From Oscillospiraceae bacterium (GTDB lineage Bacteria > Bacillota > Clostridia > Oscillospirales > Ruminococcaceae), in NCBI GenBank assembly GCA_900768705.1, contig CAAGEB010000068.1:9711-73710 (forward strand): 64,000 nucleotides of DNA, read 5' to 3'. Shown here in pieces: positions 53,040 to 62,229 of this stretch. Each line of letters opens with the position of its first letter. Position 1 is the stretch's first letter. The notes below the pieces were generated by a model. It saw nothing but the letters and a program-made list of their open reading frames with translations, was not told the origin of the DNA and ran no database searches. A program made the position numbers and the translations under genes.

Positions 53040-53068
53040 TTGACTAAAACAGATTTATGTGGTACAAT
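53040..53068 (+). promoter_or_regulatory. Promoter for the thymidylate kinase operon
   Basis: TTGACT, 17 bp, TACAAT with an extended -10 (TGG before it), 34 bases before the tmk ATG. Confidence 0.82.
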
Positions 53069-53102
53069 ATATAATAATTCATTCTGATTGGATGTGTTGA
53101 AA

Positions 53103-53777
53103 ATGGGTAAAGGTAAGCTTATTGTGCTTGAGGGACTGGACGGCTGCGGAAAATCCACTCAGCTGGAATTGGCGTCATCGTTTCTCAGAGATAATAATAT
53201 ACGAAGTAGGAAAATCAGTTTCCCGAATTATGATACGCTCAGCGGTCAGCTGATCGAAAGATACCTTCATGGGGACATACCCTGTTCCGGAGAAAACGGT
53301 GCCTATTCTGCATCGGCATTGTACGCTGTTGACAGATATGTGAGCTTTGTTACGGACTGGAAGGAATTCTATGAGTCCGGAGGTGTGATTATAACATCCC
53401 GTTATACAACTTCAAACGCTATTTATCAGCTTACGAAGCTTCCCGAGCAGGAACATGAAGCCTTTTTGAAGTGGCTGTTTGATTTCGAGTATATTAAACT
53501 GGGTATTCCAAAACCGGACGCTGTTCTCTTTCTTGATATGCCTGTGGAGATTTCACAGAAAATGCTTGACAAGCGTTACAACGGCGATGAAAGCAAAAAG
53601 GATATTCACGAAAGAAATACAGAATATATGGAGAGATGTCGTGAAAACGCCTTATCCGTTGCGAAACGCTGCGGATGGGTAGTTCTGAATTGTTCCGAAA
53701 ACGGTCTGCCGATGGCTATTGAGGATATTTACATACAAATCTGCGACTGTTTAAAGGGATTGGTGATGAATGGCTGA
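53103..53777 (+). CDS. tmk: Thymidylate kinase-like protein
   Basis: Phosphorylates dTMP. The P-loop GLDGCGKSTQ lies at residues 11-20, the Asp-Arg-Tyr block is DRYVSFVTDW, and the lid region is DKRYNGDESKKDIHERN. 224 aa. The ATG at 53103 is preferred; TTG at 53088 and 53097 are in frame but lack better sites. The sequence belongs to the divergent clostridial branch, which lacks the usual SRY-x-DSS block, so another nucleotide is possible. It overlaps the next gene by 8 bases. Confidence 0.85.
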   Translation: MGKGKLIVLEGLDGCGKSTQLELASSFLRDNNIRSRKISFPNYDTLSGQLIERYLHGDIPCSGENGAYSASALYAVDRYVSFVTDWKEFYESGGVIITSRYTTSNAIYQLTKLPEQEHEAFLKWLFDFEYIKLGIPKPDAVLFLDMPVEISQKMLDKRYNGDESKKDIHERNTEYMERCRENALSVAKRCGWVVLNCSENGLPMAIEDIYIQICDCLKGLVMNG

Positions 53778-54672
53778 GCTTCGGTTCAAGAAAATAGAGC
53801 TGTCCGACAGGGAACAGGCAATGGAATGTCTGTCAAGATCGGGTTTTCGCGGTTGCGAATACACTTTCGGGAATAACTTTGTCTGGAGAAATATTTATGA
53901 TATTGAAGTCTGTTTTGCGGAGGGATTTTATTTTTGTAAGCAGAACAGCGGAAATAATACCCGATTTATTTTTCCTGCCGGAAACGACGATATTGAAAAA
54001 GCGGTTTACCTTATGAAGGATTATACCTTCAATAAAGATTTGCCTTTAAGATTTATCGCCAATAAAGACACGGCAGAAAAAATCTCCCAACTGTTTGGAA
54101 ATTGCTCTGTTACGCTGAATCGTGATTACTGTGATTATATTTACAGTGCCGATGATTTGGAAAACCTCAGCGGTAAAAAATATCACGCCAAGCGCAATCA
54201 CTTAAATAGGTTTTATGAAAATAACTGGAGCTTTGAACCCATAACCCCCGATAATATTCCGGAATGTATGGATTTCCTCACGCTCTGGAAAAATGAGAAT
54301 ATAGCTGAAAGTGACAGCGAGCTGCAAAGCAAGCTTAATGAGCTTTCGGTTACGGAATGCAGCCTCAGGTATTTTGAGCAGCTGGGATATTCAGGCGGTG
54401 TGCTGCGGGTTGACGGTGAAATTCAGGGTTTTACCGTTGGGGAAAAATCTGCCGAAAACTGTTTTGTGGTACACATTGAAAAGGCTCTTCGAAAATATCA
54501 GGGTTCATACACTGCGATAAACCGTGAATTTGTAAAATTCCTGAATGGGAGATATGAGTATATAAACCGTGAGGATGACGCAGGTTCGGAAAATCTAAGG
54601 AAAGCAAAGCTTTCTTACAAACCGGTGTTTCTGGAAGAAAAATTTGATGTTTGTTTTGGAGGAAAACTATGA
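53770..54672 (+). CDS. DUF2156-domain protein (phosphatidylglycerol lysyltransferase C-terminal-like)
   Basis: 300 aa with two GNAT-like halves: FGNNFVWRNIYDIEV near residue 35, GKKYHAKRNHLNRFYENN near 140, and the ending EYINREDDAGSENLRKAKLS. This is the COG4866/DUF2156 type. Related domains in MprF transfer aminoacyl groups from tRNA; no membrane part is present here. It is coupled on both sides (8- and 4-base overlaps). Confidence 0.82.
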   Translation: MAELRFKKIELSDREQAMECLSRSGFRGCEYTFGNNFVWRNIYDIEVCFAEGFYFCKQNSGNNTRFIFPAGNDDIEKAVYLMKDYTFNKDLPLRFIANKDTAEKISQLFGNCSVTLNRDYCDYIYSADDLENLSGKKYHAKRNHLNRFYENNWSFEPITPDNIPECMDFLTLWKNENIAESDSELQSKLNELSVTECSLRYFEQLGYSGGVLRVDGEIQGFTVGEKSAENCFVVHIEKALRKYQGSYTAINREFVKFLNGRYEYINREDDAGSENLRKAKLSYKPVFLEEKFDVCFGGKL

Positions 54673-55214
54673 TTTATGTTTTTATGGCGGATGGATTTGA
54701 AGAAACGGAAGCAATTGCACCTATCGATATGATGCGCCGTGCAGAATGCGATGTTGTAACCGTCGGAATTAAGAACGACGCTGTGAAAAGCTCCCATGGA
54801 ATTCCTGTGCTGTGTGACATTACGGATATGCAGGTGGAGTTGGATGACAGGCTTGAAATGATAGTACTTCCGGGAGGAATGCCCGGAACTCTTAATTTGG
54901 AGAATAATCCGGTTGTTATTCATGCCGTTGATTATTGTGTTGCACATAATATCCCCATTGGTGCGATATGCGCTGCACCCTCGATCCTCGGAAAGAAAAA
55001 CCTGCTGGAAGGCAAAGAAGCAACCAGTTTTCCCGGCTTTCAGAAATTTCTGTCCGGTGCAAAGCTCTCCGATAAAAAGGTTGTAACCGACGGCATTTAT
55101 ACCACAGCTGCCGGCGCAGGAGTTGCCGTTGAATTCGGTTTGGAGCTTGTAAGAGTTCTCAGAGGTCAGGAAGCAAGCGATAGCGTAAGGGCTGCCATTC
55201 AATGTGCGAAATAA
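54669..55214 (+). CDS. DJ-1/PfpI-family protein
   Basis: 181 aa. The nucleophile-elbow Cys101 lies in GAICAAPSILG, with the acid Glu in FEETEAIAP; VLPGGMPGT is another family block. Members act as glyoxalases, deglycases or chaperones, and the role here is unresolved. GGAGG lies 6 bases before the ATG, which overlaps the DUF2156 stop. Confidence 0.9.
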   Translation: MIYVFMADGFEETEAIAPIDMMRRAECDVVTVGIKNDAVKSSHGIPVLCDITDMQVELDDRLEMIVLPGGMPGTLNLENNPVVIHAVDYCVAHNIPIGAICAAPSILGKKNLLEGKEATSFPGFQKFLSGAKLSDKKVVTDGIYTTAAGAGVAVEFGLELVRVLRGQEASDSVRAAIQCAK

Positions 55215-55735
55215 AACAAAAACTTCGCAGACAGCTGATACAACGCAGACAGGATATGGACAGCGGGCTTAAGCTTGCTGCGGATAAGGATATTTTTGAA
55301 CAGGTCAAGTCTTATCTTGACAGAGCAAGCAGGGTTTTTACCTATGCATCCACAAGTATTGAGGTGGATACAAGAAGGATTATTTCCTATTGCCTTGGAA
55401 ATAATATTCCGGTCGCTCTTCCTGTAAGCGGAGATACGGAAATGTTTTTCTATTATATCGGAAGCGAGAAGGAGCTTACGGTCGGAAGATACGGCATAGA
55501 CGAACCTCCGACATTATCTCCCGCAGCAGCCGATAAGGATACACTGTGCATTGTTCCGGCACTGTGCGCCGACGGAACAGGGCTGAGACTCGGATACGGC
55601 AAGGGGTATTATGACAGGTTCCTGAGCGGATTTACGGGCATAAGTATAATTATCTGCTACAAAGCATTCAAATGTGAGGTTCCTGCCGAACCCCACGATG
55701 TCAGAGCGGATTTTACGATATTTGACAGACTTTAA
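55202..55735 (+). CDS. 5-formyltetrahydrofolate cyclo-ligase
   Basis: Recycles 5-formyl-THF to methenyl-THF with ATP. The N-terminal basic block KLRRQLIQRR and the C-terminal signature LRLGYGKGYYDRFL bind the phosphates. 177 aa. It overlaps the DJ-1 gene by 13 bases. mltG starts 13 bases later. Confidence 0.93.
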   Translation: MCEIKQKLRRQLIQRRQDMDSGLKLAADKDIFEQVKSYLDRASRVFTYASTSIEVDTRRIISYCLGNNIPVALPVSGDTEMFFYYIGSEKELTVGRYGIDEPPTLSPAAADKDTLCIVPALCADGTGLRLGYGKGYYDRFLSGFTGISIIICYKAFKCEVPAEPHDVRADFTIFDRL

Positions 55736-55748
55736 CGGAGGTCTATTA

Positions 55749-57182
55749 ATGGACGACAAAAAGTTTGATTTTGATGATATCGGCGATGATTTGTCTGGAA
55801 GCGATTATTCCGGAGAAATTATTCCCGAAGAAGATAAGTCGGAGGATGACATAGGAAAAACTCGGGAGATAGACAGTATTCTGTATTCAAAATCTGACGG
55901 CAGCGACGGAATTACTCCACGGGAAGAATTTGCGGAATTGAATTACGCAGACGATATGCAAAAAACCCGATCCATGGATTCTATTGAGGTACCGAATATG
56001 CAGGAGGAACAGCCTCCGGCTGAAAATGTTATCAAACGCAGAAAAAAGAAGCATCATACCAACCATACCAGAACTATGGGACAGATTTTTCTTGGTGTGG
56101 TGATTTCCGTTGCCTCCTTATGTATCGGTGTTGTACTGGCAGTAAATGTTATCGGAGCTATGAGGGATTTTACCGGAATGGCAAAGGGCAACCGTGAGGT
56201 TGAATTTGAGATAACGGATGATATGAGCGTTAATGATATAGCCAATAAGCTCCACGACGCCGGTGTAATAAATATGCCTTCGCTGTTCAAGTCCTATCTT
56301 AATTTTGCGAAGGAGAACGATGGATTTCTCAGCGGTACTTATACCATCTACACAAATATGTCGTACAGCAATCTGATTGATACGCTGAAAACTCCTAAAG
56401 ATTACACCGAAACGGTTATGGTACAGATTCGTGAAGGTCTTACCGCTGCCGAAGTGGGAAAAATTCTGGAAGAAAACTATGTCTGCCGTGCGGTGGATTT
56501 TGAGAAGTATTATAAATCCAAATTGAATAAGTTTGATTTTGAGGAAGGCATCAAGGATAATCCTTATCGGCTGAATATGCTGGAAGGATACCTTTTCCCG
56601 GACACCTACGAGTTCTATGTTATTGATGACCTTAAGAAAAATCCGAACTTTGACACAACAGAATATGCAAAGATAGCTGCGGAGACTATGTACGAAAACT
56701 TCGAGAGCAAGATCACCAAGAGTATGAAGTCCCGTATGAAGGAGCTTGGTCTTTCCCTGGACGAAGTTGTTATTCTGGCATCATTGGTTCAGTGGGAAGG
56801 AAACGATGAGGAAAGTATGGCAAATATTTCTTCCGTATTCCAGAACAGACTTGCGGATCCGGAAGGATTTCCAAATCTTCAGTCAGATACCACCTACACC
56901 TATATTGACAAGTGCATTGTTCCGAATACTAATTCTTCAAACAAGGAGAAAATGCAGCAGATTGAAGACGCATACGACACTTATAAATGCGAAGGTCTGC
57001 CTGCCGGCGCTATCTGCAACCCGGGTCTGGATGCTATAAATGCAGTTCTCTATCCTGCTGATACCAACTACTATTACTTCCTCGTAAGCAGCGAAGGTCT
57101 TTTCTACTGGGCACAGACCCACGAACAGCACGAACAAAATATCAGAGATGCGGCTTTGCACGCTGCTTCGGAAGAGGAATAG
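55749..57182 (+). CDS. mltG: Endolytic peptidoglycan transglycosylase MltG
   Basis: Cuts nascent glycan strands at the membrane. An acidic, low-complexity cytoplasmic N-terminus (about 1-100) is followed by a basic patch, one membrane helix (about 116-140), a LysM-like fold and the YceG catalytic part. LASLVQWEGNDEESMANIS carries the active-site Glu; the first Glu of the common EKE motif is Gln. LQSDTTYTY follows. 477 aa. GGAGG lies 8 bases before the ATG at 55749. Confidence 0.93.
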   Translation: MDDKKFDFDDIGDDLSGSDYSGEIIPEEDKSEDDIGKTREIDSILYSKSDGSDGITPREEFAELNYADDMQKTRSMDSIEVPNMQEEQPPAENVIKRRKKKHHTNHTRTMGQIFLGVVISVASLCIGVVLAVNVIGAMRDFTGMAKGNREVEFEITDDMSVNDIANKLHDAGVINMPSLFKSYLNFAKENDGFLSGTYTIYTNMSYSNLIDTLKTPKDYTETVMVQIREGLTAAEVGKILEENYVCRAVDFEKYYKSKLNKFDFEEGIKDNPYRLNMLEGYLFPDTYEFYVIDDLKKNPNFDTTEYAKIAAETMYENFESKITKSMKSRMKELGLSLDEVVILASLVQWEGNDEESMANISSVFQNRLADPEGFPNLQSDTTYTYIDKCIVPNTNSSNKEKMQQIEDAYDTYKCEGLPAGAICNPGLDAINAVLYPADTNYYYFLVSSEGLFYWAQTHEQHEQNIRDAALHAASEEE

Positions 57183-57192
57183 GAGATATATT

Positions 57193-58461
57193 TTGAGCAT
57201 TAAAGCGGAACTTCTCTCTCCCGCAGGAGATGAGGAATGTCTGCGTTCTGCGCTGGATTTCGGCGCAGACGCAGTATATCTTGCAGGCAAGTCCTTCGGT
57301 ATGCGTGCAGGAGCAAAAAATTTTGACGAAGAAGGCTTGTGTGAAGCTGTTAGAACAGCGCACGATAAAGGCGTAAAAATCTATATCACCTGTAATACGC
57401 TGCCCTCCAACGCCGAGGTGGAACGGTTTCCGGAATTTATTTCAAATGCCCGCAATGCGGGAGTTGACGCAGTTATTGCCGCAGATGTGGGTGTTATTTC
57501 AATGATTCGGGAATATGCTCCCGGACTTGAAATTCACGCTTCCACCCAGACGGGTATCGTAAACTACCGTACAGCCAATGAGCTGTATAAAATGGGTGTT
57601 CGCCGTGTAGTTCTTGCCAGAGAAGTAGATCTGGAGAATATAAGAATAATTAAAGCAAACATACCCGATGATCTGGAAATAGAAGTTTTTGTTCACGGAG
57701 CTATGTGCGTTAGCTTTTCGGGCAGATGTCTCATTTCCGAATATCTTACCGGTCGAAATGCCAACAGAGGTGAATGCGCCCAGCCTTGCAGATGGGGTTA
57801 CTACCTGATGGAAGAAAAGCGGCCGGGCGAGTTTTTCAAGGTTTTTGAGGACGACAAGCAGGGAACATTTATACTGAATGCACGGGATATGTGTATGATT
57901 GAGCATCTGGGAGATTTGCTGGATGCGGGAGTAACAAGCCTGAAAATCGAAGGAAGAGCCAAGTCCGCTTACTATACCGCACTTACAACCAACGCATACA
58001 GAGTAGCACTCGATTGTGCTCTGAAAGGTGAGACACCTCCGCAGTGGATTTTGGAGGAAGTAAATAAAATAAGTCACAGACCCTATTGCACGGGATTTTT
58101 CTATGGACACCCGAATGAAGGAAGCGGTTCCCAGAATCCGAATGAAATCACAAACGGCGGACAGTATTTTGCCGACAGCGGATATATCCGTGAGTTTGAC
58201 TTTGTTGCTGCTGTTGATAAGTGTGAAAACGGAGTTATGTATATAACACAGCGTAATTACTTTACACTTTCAGACGAGCTGGAAATATTGGCTCCCAATC
58301 GTGAACCTATCATATTCAAACCCGCTGCCATGTTTGATTCCAACGGTGAAGAAGTTGATGTCGCAAGACATGCAATGCAGAAATACACTATACCGACTGA
58401 TATTGAGGTCTCTCCTCATTCACTCATCAGAAAACATATTATTAAGGAAGGAGCTGAATAA
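57193..58461 (+). CDS. U32-family peptidase, TrhP/YrrO-like tRNA hydroxylation protein
   Basis: 422 aa. AELLSPAGDEECLRSALDFG and ADAVYLAGKSFGMRAGA start the family; the Fe-S cysteines are in HGAMCVSFSGRCLISEYLTG and ECAQPCRWGYY. U32 proteins of this branch (TrhP in E. coli, YrrN/YrrO in B. subtilis) are linked to prephenate-dependent 5-hydroxyuridine in tRNA. The start is a TTG at 57193, with AGGAG 8 bases before. The neighbourhood mltG then U32 is the B. subtilis order, which supports the call. Confidence 0.88.
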   Translation: MSIKAELLSPAGDEECLRSALDFGADAVYLAGKSFGMRAGAKNFDEEGLCEAVRTAHDKGVKIYITCNTLPSNAEVERFPEFISNARNAGVDAVIAADVGVISMIREYAPGLEIHASTQTGIVNYRTANELYKMGVRRVVLAREVDLENIRIIKANIPDDLEIEVFVHGAMCVSFSGRCLISEYLTGRNANRGECAQPCRWGYYLMEEKRPGEFFKVFEDDKQGTFILNARDMCMIEHLGDLLDAGVTSLKIEGRAKSAYYTALTTNAYRVALDCALKGETPPQWILEEVNKISHRPYCTGFFYGHPNEGSGSQNPNEITNGGQYFADSGYIREFDFVAAVDKCENGVMYITQRNYFTLSDELEILAPNREPIIFKPAAMFDSNGEEVDVARHAMQKYTIPTDIEVSPHSLIRKHIIKEGAE

Positions 58462-58467
58462 CTGATT

Positions 58468-59118
58468 ATGACGAATCAAGAGATTTTTCCTCACATTGAT
58501 CATACATTGTTGAAGCCTACTGCGACTATAGAGGAAATTGATGTGCTCTGTCAAGAGGCACTTAAGTATCACACGGCTTCGGTTTGTATCCCTGCGTGTT
58601 TTGTGGAGTATGCCGCAAAAAATTATCCCGAGCTGAATATTTGCACGGTTGTGGGATTTCCATTGGGTTATTCGACTATGGCGATAAAATGCTCCGAGGC
58701 TGTTGGTGCGATAAACAGCGGCGCAAACGAGATTGATATGGTGGTCAATCTGACTGATGTTAAAAACGGGAAATTTGACGCTGTTACAAGTGAAATCAAG
58801 GCACTTAAATATGTATGCGGCGAAAAAATCCTAAAGGTAATTATTGAAACCTGTTATCTTACAGAAGAAGAAAAAATCAGGCTCTGCGAATGTGTTACAG
58901 AGGCGGGAGCTGATTATATCAAGACCTCAACCGGATTTGGCACCTCCGGTGCGAATATAAACGATATCAAACTATTCAAAAAATATATCGGTAAGGAAGT
59001 AAAGATAAAGGCAGCCGGTGGAATACGCACAAAAGATGATATTGAGATGTTTCTCAACGAAGGCTGCGACCGTATCGGAACCAGTTCTGCGGTGAAAATT
59101 CTTGCTGAGGATATGTAA
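58468..59118 (+). CDS. deoC: Deoxyribose-phosphate aldolase
   Basis: Splits deoxyribose-5-phosphate to acetaldehyde and glyceraldehyde-3-phosphate. HIDHTLLKPTAT at the start, the Schiff-base Lys in YIKTSTGFGTSGA and the second Lys in VKIKAAGGIRT. 216 aa. The ribosome site AAGGAG is rather far (14 bases) from the ATG. It pairs with deoB for nucleoside breakdown. Confidence 0.95.
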   Translation: MTNQEIFPHIDHTLLKPTATIEEIDVLCQEALKYHTASVCIPACFVEYAAKNYPELNICTVVGFPLGYSTMAIKCSEAVGAINSGANEIDMVVNLTDVKNGKFDAVTSEIKALKYVCGEKILKVIIETCYLTEEEKIRLCECVTEAGADYIKTSTGFGTSGANINDIKLFKKYIGKEVKIKAAGGIRTKDDIEMFLNEGCDRIGTSSAVKILAEDM

Positions 59119-59136
59119 AGGAAAGGCTGTGATAAT

Positions 59137-60300
59137 ATGGCAAAGCGTGTTTTTTTAATTGTCCTTGACAGTTTCGGCGTAGGAGAAATGCCCGATGCGG
59201 GTGACTTCGGAGATATCGGAGCAAATACGCTTTCCTCCTGCTTCAACACCGGAAAGCTGAATGTTCCCAATATGGCAAAGCTTGGTTTGTTTAATATTGA
59301 CGGCGTAAAAGCAGGAAATAAATGTCAGACGCCCACAGGTGCCTTTCTGAAATTGTCGGAATGCTCCAAAGGAAAGGATACAACTACAGGTCATTGGGAA
59401 ATTGCAGGCTGTATTTCGGAAAAGCCGTTTCCTACATTCCCCGACGGATTTCCTCATGAAATAATTGAAAAGTTTGAAAAAGCAGTGGGCAGAAAGGTTC
59501 TTTGCAATAAGCCTTATTCCGGAACAAAGGTAATAGCCGATTACGGAGAAGAACATATCAGAACAGGATCTCTTATTGTTTACACTTCGGCTGACAGTGT
59601 ATTCCAGATTGCTGCGCACGAGGATGTTGTCCCCGTAGATAAGCTGTATGAATACTGCGAAACAGCAAGAGAGCTCCTTACTGGTGATTATGCTGTAGGG
59701 AGAGTTATTGCCAGACCTTTTACAGGCGAGTACCCTTTTACCAGAACTGCGGGTCGGCATGATTTCTCCCTTGTGCCTCCGAAAAAAACTATGCTTGATA
59801 TAATAATGGAAAACGGTCTTGATGTAATTGGTATCGGCAAAATATACGATATATTTGCAGGCAGGGGAATTAAGCACTATAACCGTACCATAGGCAATAA
59901 ATCCGATATGGAAATCACTTCAGAATATCAGCAAAAGGATTGGACAGGCTTATGCTTTACAAATCTGGTTGATTTTGATATGCAGTATGGTCACAGGCGG
60001 GATTCTCTAGGGTATGCACAAGCGTTGAATGAGTTTGATGAATGGCTGGGAGAATTTATGAAAGCCATGAGAAGTGATGATGTGCTGATTATTACCGCTG
60101 ATCATGGCTGTGATCCATGCCACGGCGGAACAGATCATACCAGAGAATATATTCCGGTGCTTATATACGGAAACAGCATTACATCCGGCAATCTCGGAAC
60201 AATGTCGGGTTTCTGCGAAATAGGTGCAACTGTTTTACAGCTGCTGCAATTAAAGGATAAAATTGATGGAAGAGGGTTTGCGGAGAAAATCGGAGGTTGA
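59137..60300 (+). CDS. deoB: Phosphopentomutase
   Basis: Mn-dependent, interconverts ribose/deoxyribose-1- and -5-phosphates. LDSFGVGEMPDAGDFGD holds metal acids, KGKDTTTGHWEIAG the phosphorylated Thr, and ADHGCDPCHGGTDHTREY the remaining metal ligands. 387 aa. It works with deoC 18 bases upstream. Confidence 0.96.
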   Translation: MAKRVFLIVLDSFGVGEMPDAGDFGDIGANTLSSCFNTGKLNVPNMAKLGLFNIDGVKAGNKCQTPTGAFLKLSECSKGKDTTTGHWEIAGCISEKPFPTFPDGFPHEIIEKFEKAVGRKVLCNKPYSGTKVIADYGEEHIRTGSLIVYTSADSVFQIAAHEDVVPVDKLYEYCETARELLTGDYAVGRVIARPFTGEYPFTRTAGRHDFSLVPPKKTMLDIIMENGLDVIGIGKIYDIFAGRGIKHYNRTIGNKSDMEITSEYQQKDWTGLCFTNLVDFDMQYGHRRDSLGYAQALNEFDEWLGEFMKAMRSDDVLIITADHGCDPCHGGTDHTREYIPVLIYGNSITSGNLGTMSGFCEIGATVLQLLQLKDKIDGRGFAEKIGG

Positions 60301-60305
60301 AAACC

Positions 60306-60743
60306 ATGTTTAAGTTCACAGTTCGTTCTGCTTCATACTATGATTTTCATACTATCTATAAATTAAGTACGGAACAGTTAGGATCGTCTATGAGCTTAGA
60401 AAAAATGAAGCTTGTTTACGACCATATAATGAGCTGCGGAGATCAGGCGGTAATACTGGCGATACATTCCAATCACGCTGCAGGCTATATTCATGTCAGA
60501 ACCGATCACGATTTGCTGACCAGTTCTTCCGCTCACATTTACAGCTATGCGTATTTTGAGTATTACAAGGATAAAGGCATACTGAATTATCTGTTTGGCG
60601 CAGCGGAAAAATGGTCGGTTCAGATGGATGTACAATATATAAATATTGTTTTAAGACCGGAATTTCTCAAAGATAAGGATTTCCTTCTTAAAAATCAATA
60701 TATACAGAACAGCGAGTCACCGCTGTTTGAAAAGAGGCTTTAA
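60306..60743 (+). CDS. Small GNAT-like protein
   Basis: 145 aa. VRSASYYDFHTIYKLSTEQLG is a GNAT-type first helix; AAGYIHVRTDHDLL gives the central strands, and the closing LLKNQYIQNSESPLFEKRL is typical of the last strand. The acetyl-CoA loop (around YYKDKGILNYLFG) is a loose match to Q/RxxGxG/A, so activity is uncertain. GGAGG lies 9 bases before the ATG at 60306; that site overlaps the deoB end, suggesting coupling. Confidence 0.6.
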   Translation: MFKFTVRSASYYDFHTIYKLSTEQLGSSMSLEKMKLVYDHIMSCGDQAVILAIHSNHAAGYIHVRTDHDLLTSSSAHIYSYAYFEYYKDKGILNYLFGAAEKWSVQMDVQYINIVLRPEFLKDKDFLLKNQYIQNSESPLFEKRL

Positions 60744-60771
60744 TGCCGTATAAAAGGAGAGAATATTTAAA

Positions 60772-61599
60772 ATGAGCGAATGCACACACAATTGTTCCGG
60801 TTGCTCCGAAAACTGCTCGGAGCGTACCGAAGAAAGTCTGATTGCAAAACCCCACGAGCTGAGCAATATCAAAAAGGTTATTGGTGTTGTCAGCGGTAAG
60901 GGAGGAGTAGGAAAATCCCTTGTCACCTGTATGAGTGCTGTTCTGATGAACAGAAGAGGCTTCAGTACAGCCGTTCTGGATGCGGATATTACAGGTCCTT
61001 CCGTACCAAAGGCATTTGGTATTAAGGAAAAGGCGACAGGCGACGAGAACGCAATTTACCCTGTTGTTACGAAAAAGGGAATAAAGGTGATGAGCCTTAA
61101 TCTGCTTATTCCCAACGATTCTGACCCGGTTATCTGGAGAGGACCAATTATCGCAGGAACAGCAAAACAGTTCTGGACTGATGTTGTCTGGAATGATGTG
61201 GATTATATGTTCGTTGATATGCCTCCGGGAACGGGTGATGTTCCGCTTACAGTTTTCCAATCTATTCCTCTGGACGGAATTATTGTGGTAACTTCCCCGC
61301 AGGAACTGGTTTCGATGATAGTTGGAAAGGCTGTAAAAATGGCTGAAATGATGAATGTTCCGATTATCGGTCTTGTGGAAAATATGAGCTATGCGGTATG
61401 TCCCGACTGCGGAAAGCATATCAATGTCTTTGGCGACAGTCATATTGAAGAAACTGCAAAGGAATTCAATCTGAAAATTCTGGCAAAGCTTCCCATTGAC
61501 CCGGAAATTGCAAAGTTGGTTGACAGCGGTTTGTTGGAGCTGATGGAAACAAATGCGGCTGATCCGATTGCCGATGCGGTGGAGGAATACTGCAAATGA
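60772..61599 (+). CDS. Mrp/NBP35-family Fe-S carrier ATPase
   Basis: The deviant Walker A loop SGKGGVGKS lies at residues 41-49, DADITGPSVP after it, and MPPGTGDVPLT is the Walker B area. The CxxC motif CPDCGKH near residue 208 is the bridging cluster site. An N-terminal tail has four Cys at 4, 8, 11 and 15. 275 aa. Family role: transient [4Fe-4S] carrier to target enzymes. It overlaps the next gene by 4 bases. Confidence 0.93.
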   Translation: MSECTHNCSGCSENCSERTEESLIAKPHELSNIKKVIGVVSGKGGVGKSLVTCMSAVLMNRRGFSTAVLDADITGPSVPKAFGIKEKATGDENAIYPVVTKKGIKVMSLNLLIPNDSDPVIWRGPIIAGTAKQFWTDVVWNDVDYMFVDMPPGTGDVPLTVFQSIPLDGIIVVTSPQELVSMIVGKAVKMAEMMNVPIIGLVENMSYAVCPDCGKHINVFGDSHIEETAKEFNLKILAKLPIDPEIAKLVDSGLLELMETNAADPIADAVEEYCK

Positions 61600-62051
61600 A
61601 CAGGGGAGATAAAGCCTACGAGCTTTTTATGCAGGGCTACAATTGCTCTCAATCAATAGCTGTTGCCTTTGCCGATAAGCTGGGCATAGATGAAATCACC
61701 GCCGCCAAAATTGCAAGCGGGTTTGGCGGTGGTATGGGCAGAATGAGGGAGGTCTGCGGTACCTTTTCCGGGATTGTAATGGTTATGAGTATGCTTTACG
61801 GATACTCCGACCCGAAAGTGTATGACGAAAAAAAGGAGCTGTACGGCAGAATTCGTTCCATTGCCGAACAATTCCGTGCCGATAACGGAAGCATTATATG
61901 CCGTGAACTTCTCGGCTTAGATAAAGCAGAAAAATCAGCTGCGCCGGAGAAGAGAAGCGAAGTTTATTACAAAAAGCGCCCTTGTCCGGAGCTTTGCCGA
62001 TATGCAGCGAATTTACTTGAGCAGTATATTGAGGAAAATCCGCCGGAATAG
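61596..62051 (+). CDS. C_GCAxxG_C_C family protein
   Basis: 151 aa with the family Cys pattern: YNCSQSIAVAF, then GFGGGMGRMREVCGTFSGIV, a middle Cys in SIICRELLG and a C-terminal CPELC. These proteins are predicted redox-active; their substrate is unknown. It is translationally coupled to the Mrp ATPase (ATGA overlap) and followed by a strong terminator, then iscS. Confidence 0.9.
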   Translation: MNRGDKAYELFMQGYNCSQSIAVAFADKLGIDEITAAKIASGFGGGMGRMREVCGTFSGIVMVMSMLYGYSDPKVYDEKKELYGRIRSIAEQFRADNGSIICRELLGLDKAEKSAAPEKRSEVYYKKRPCPELCRYAANLLEQYIEENPPE

Positions 62052-62092
62052 TTCTTTCATAACCCGTCTGGAACTTATATTTTCAAAAATTT

Positions 62093-62132
62093 ATGCAATA
62101 AGATCCGATTTTCGTGTCTTATTGCATTTTTT
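62093..62132 (+). terminator. Rho-independent terminator before iscS
   Basis: An 11-bp stem, ATGCAATAAGA with TCTTATTGCAT, a 13-base loop, and a T tract of six. It ends the Mrp unit. Confidence 0.92.
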
Positions 62133-62153
62133 GTTGTTTTTTTTAAATATCTA

Positions 62154-62182
62154 TTGACAAGAGGGGAATAATGTGTTATAAT
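62154..62182 (+). promoter_or_regulatory. Promoter of iscS-iscU
   Basis: TTGACA, 17 bp, TATAAT, both perfect, with an extended -10 (TGT). A dyad CCTA-N9-TAGG (62183-62199) covers the expected transcription start and could be an operator, for example for an Rrf2-type repressor (inference). Confidence 0.9.
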
Positions 62183-62229
62183 CCTAGTATATAGATAGGT
62201 TATATATTTTAGGAAAGTAAGGAGAAAAA

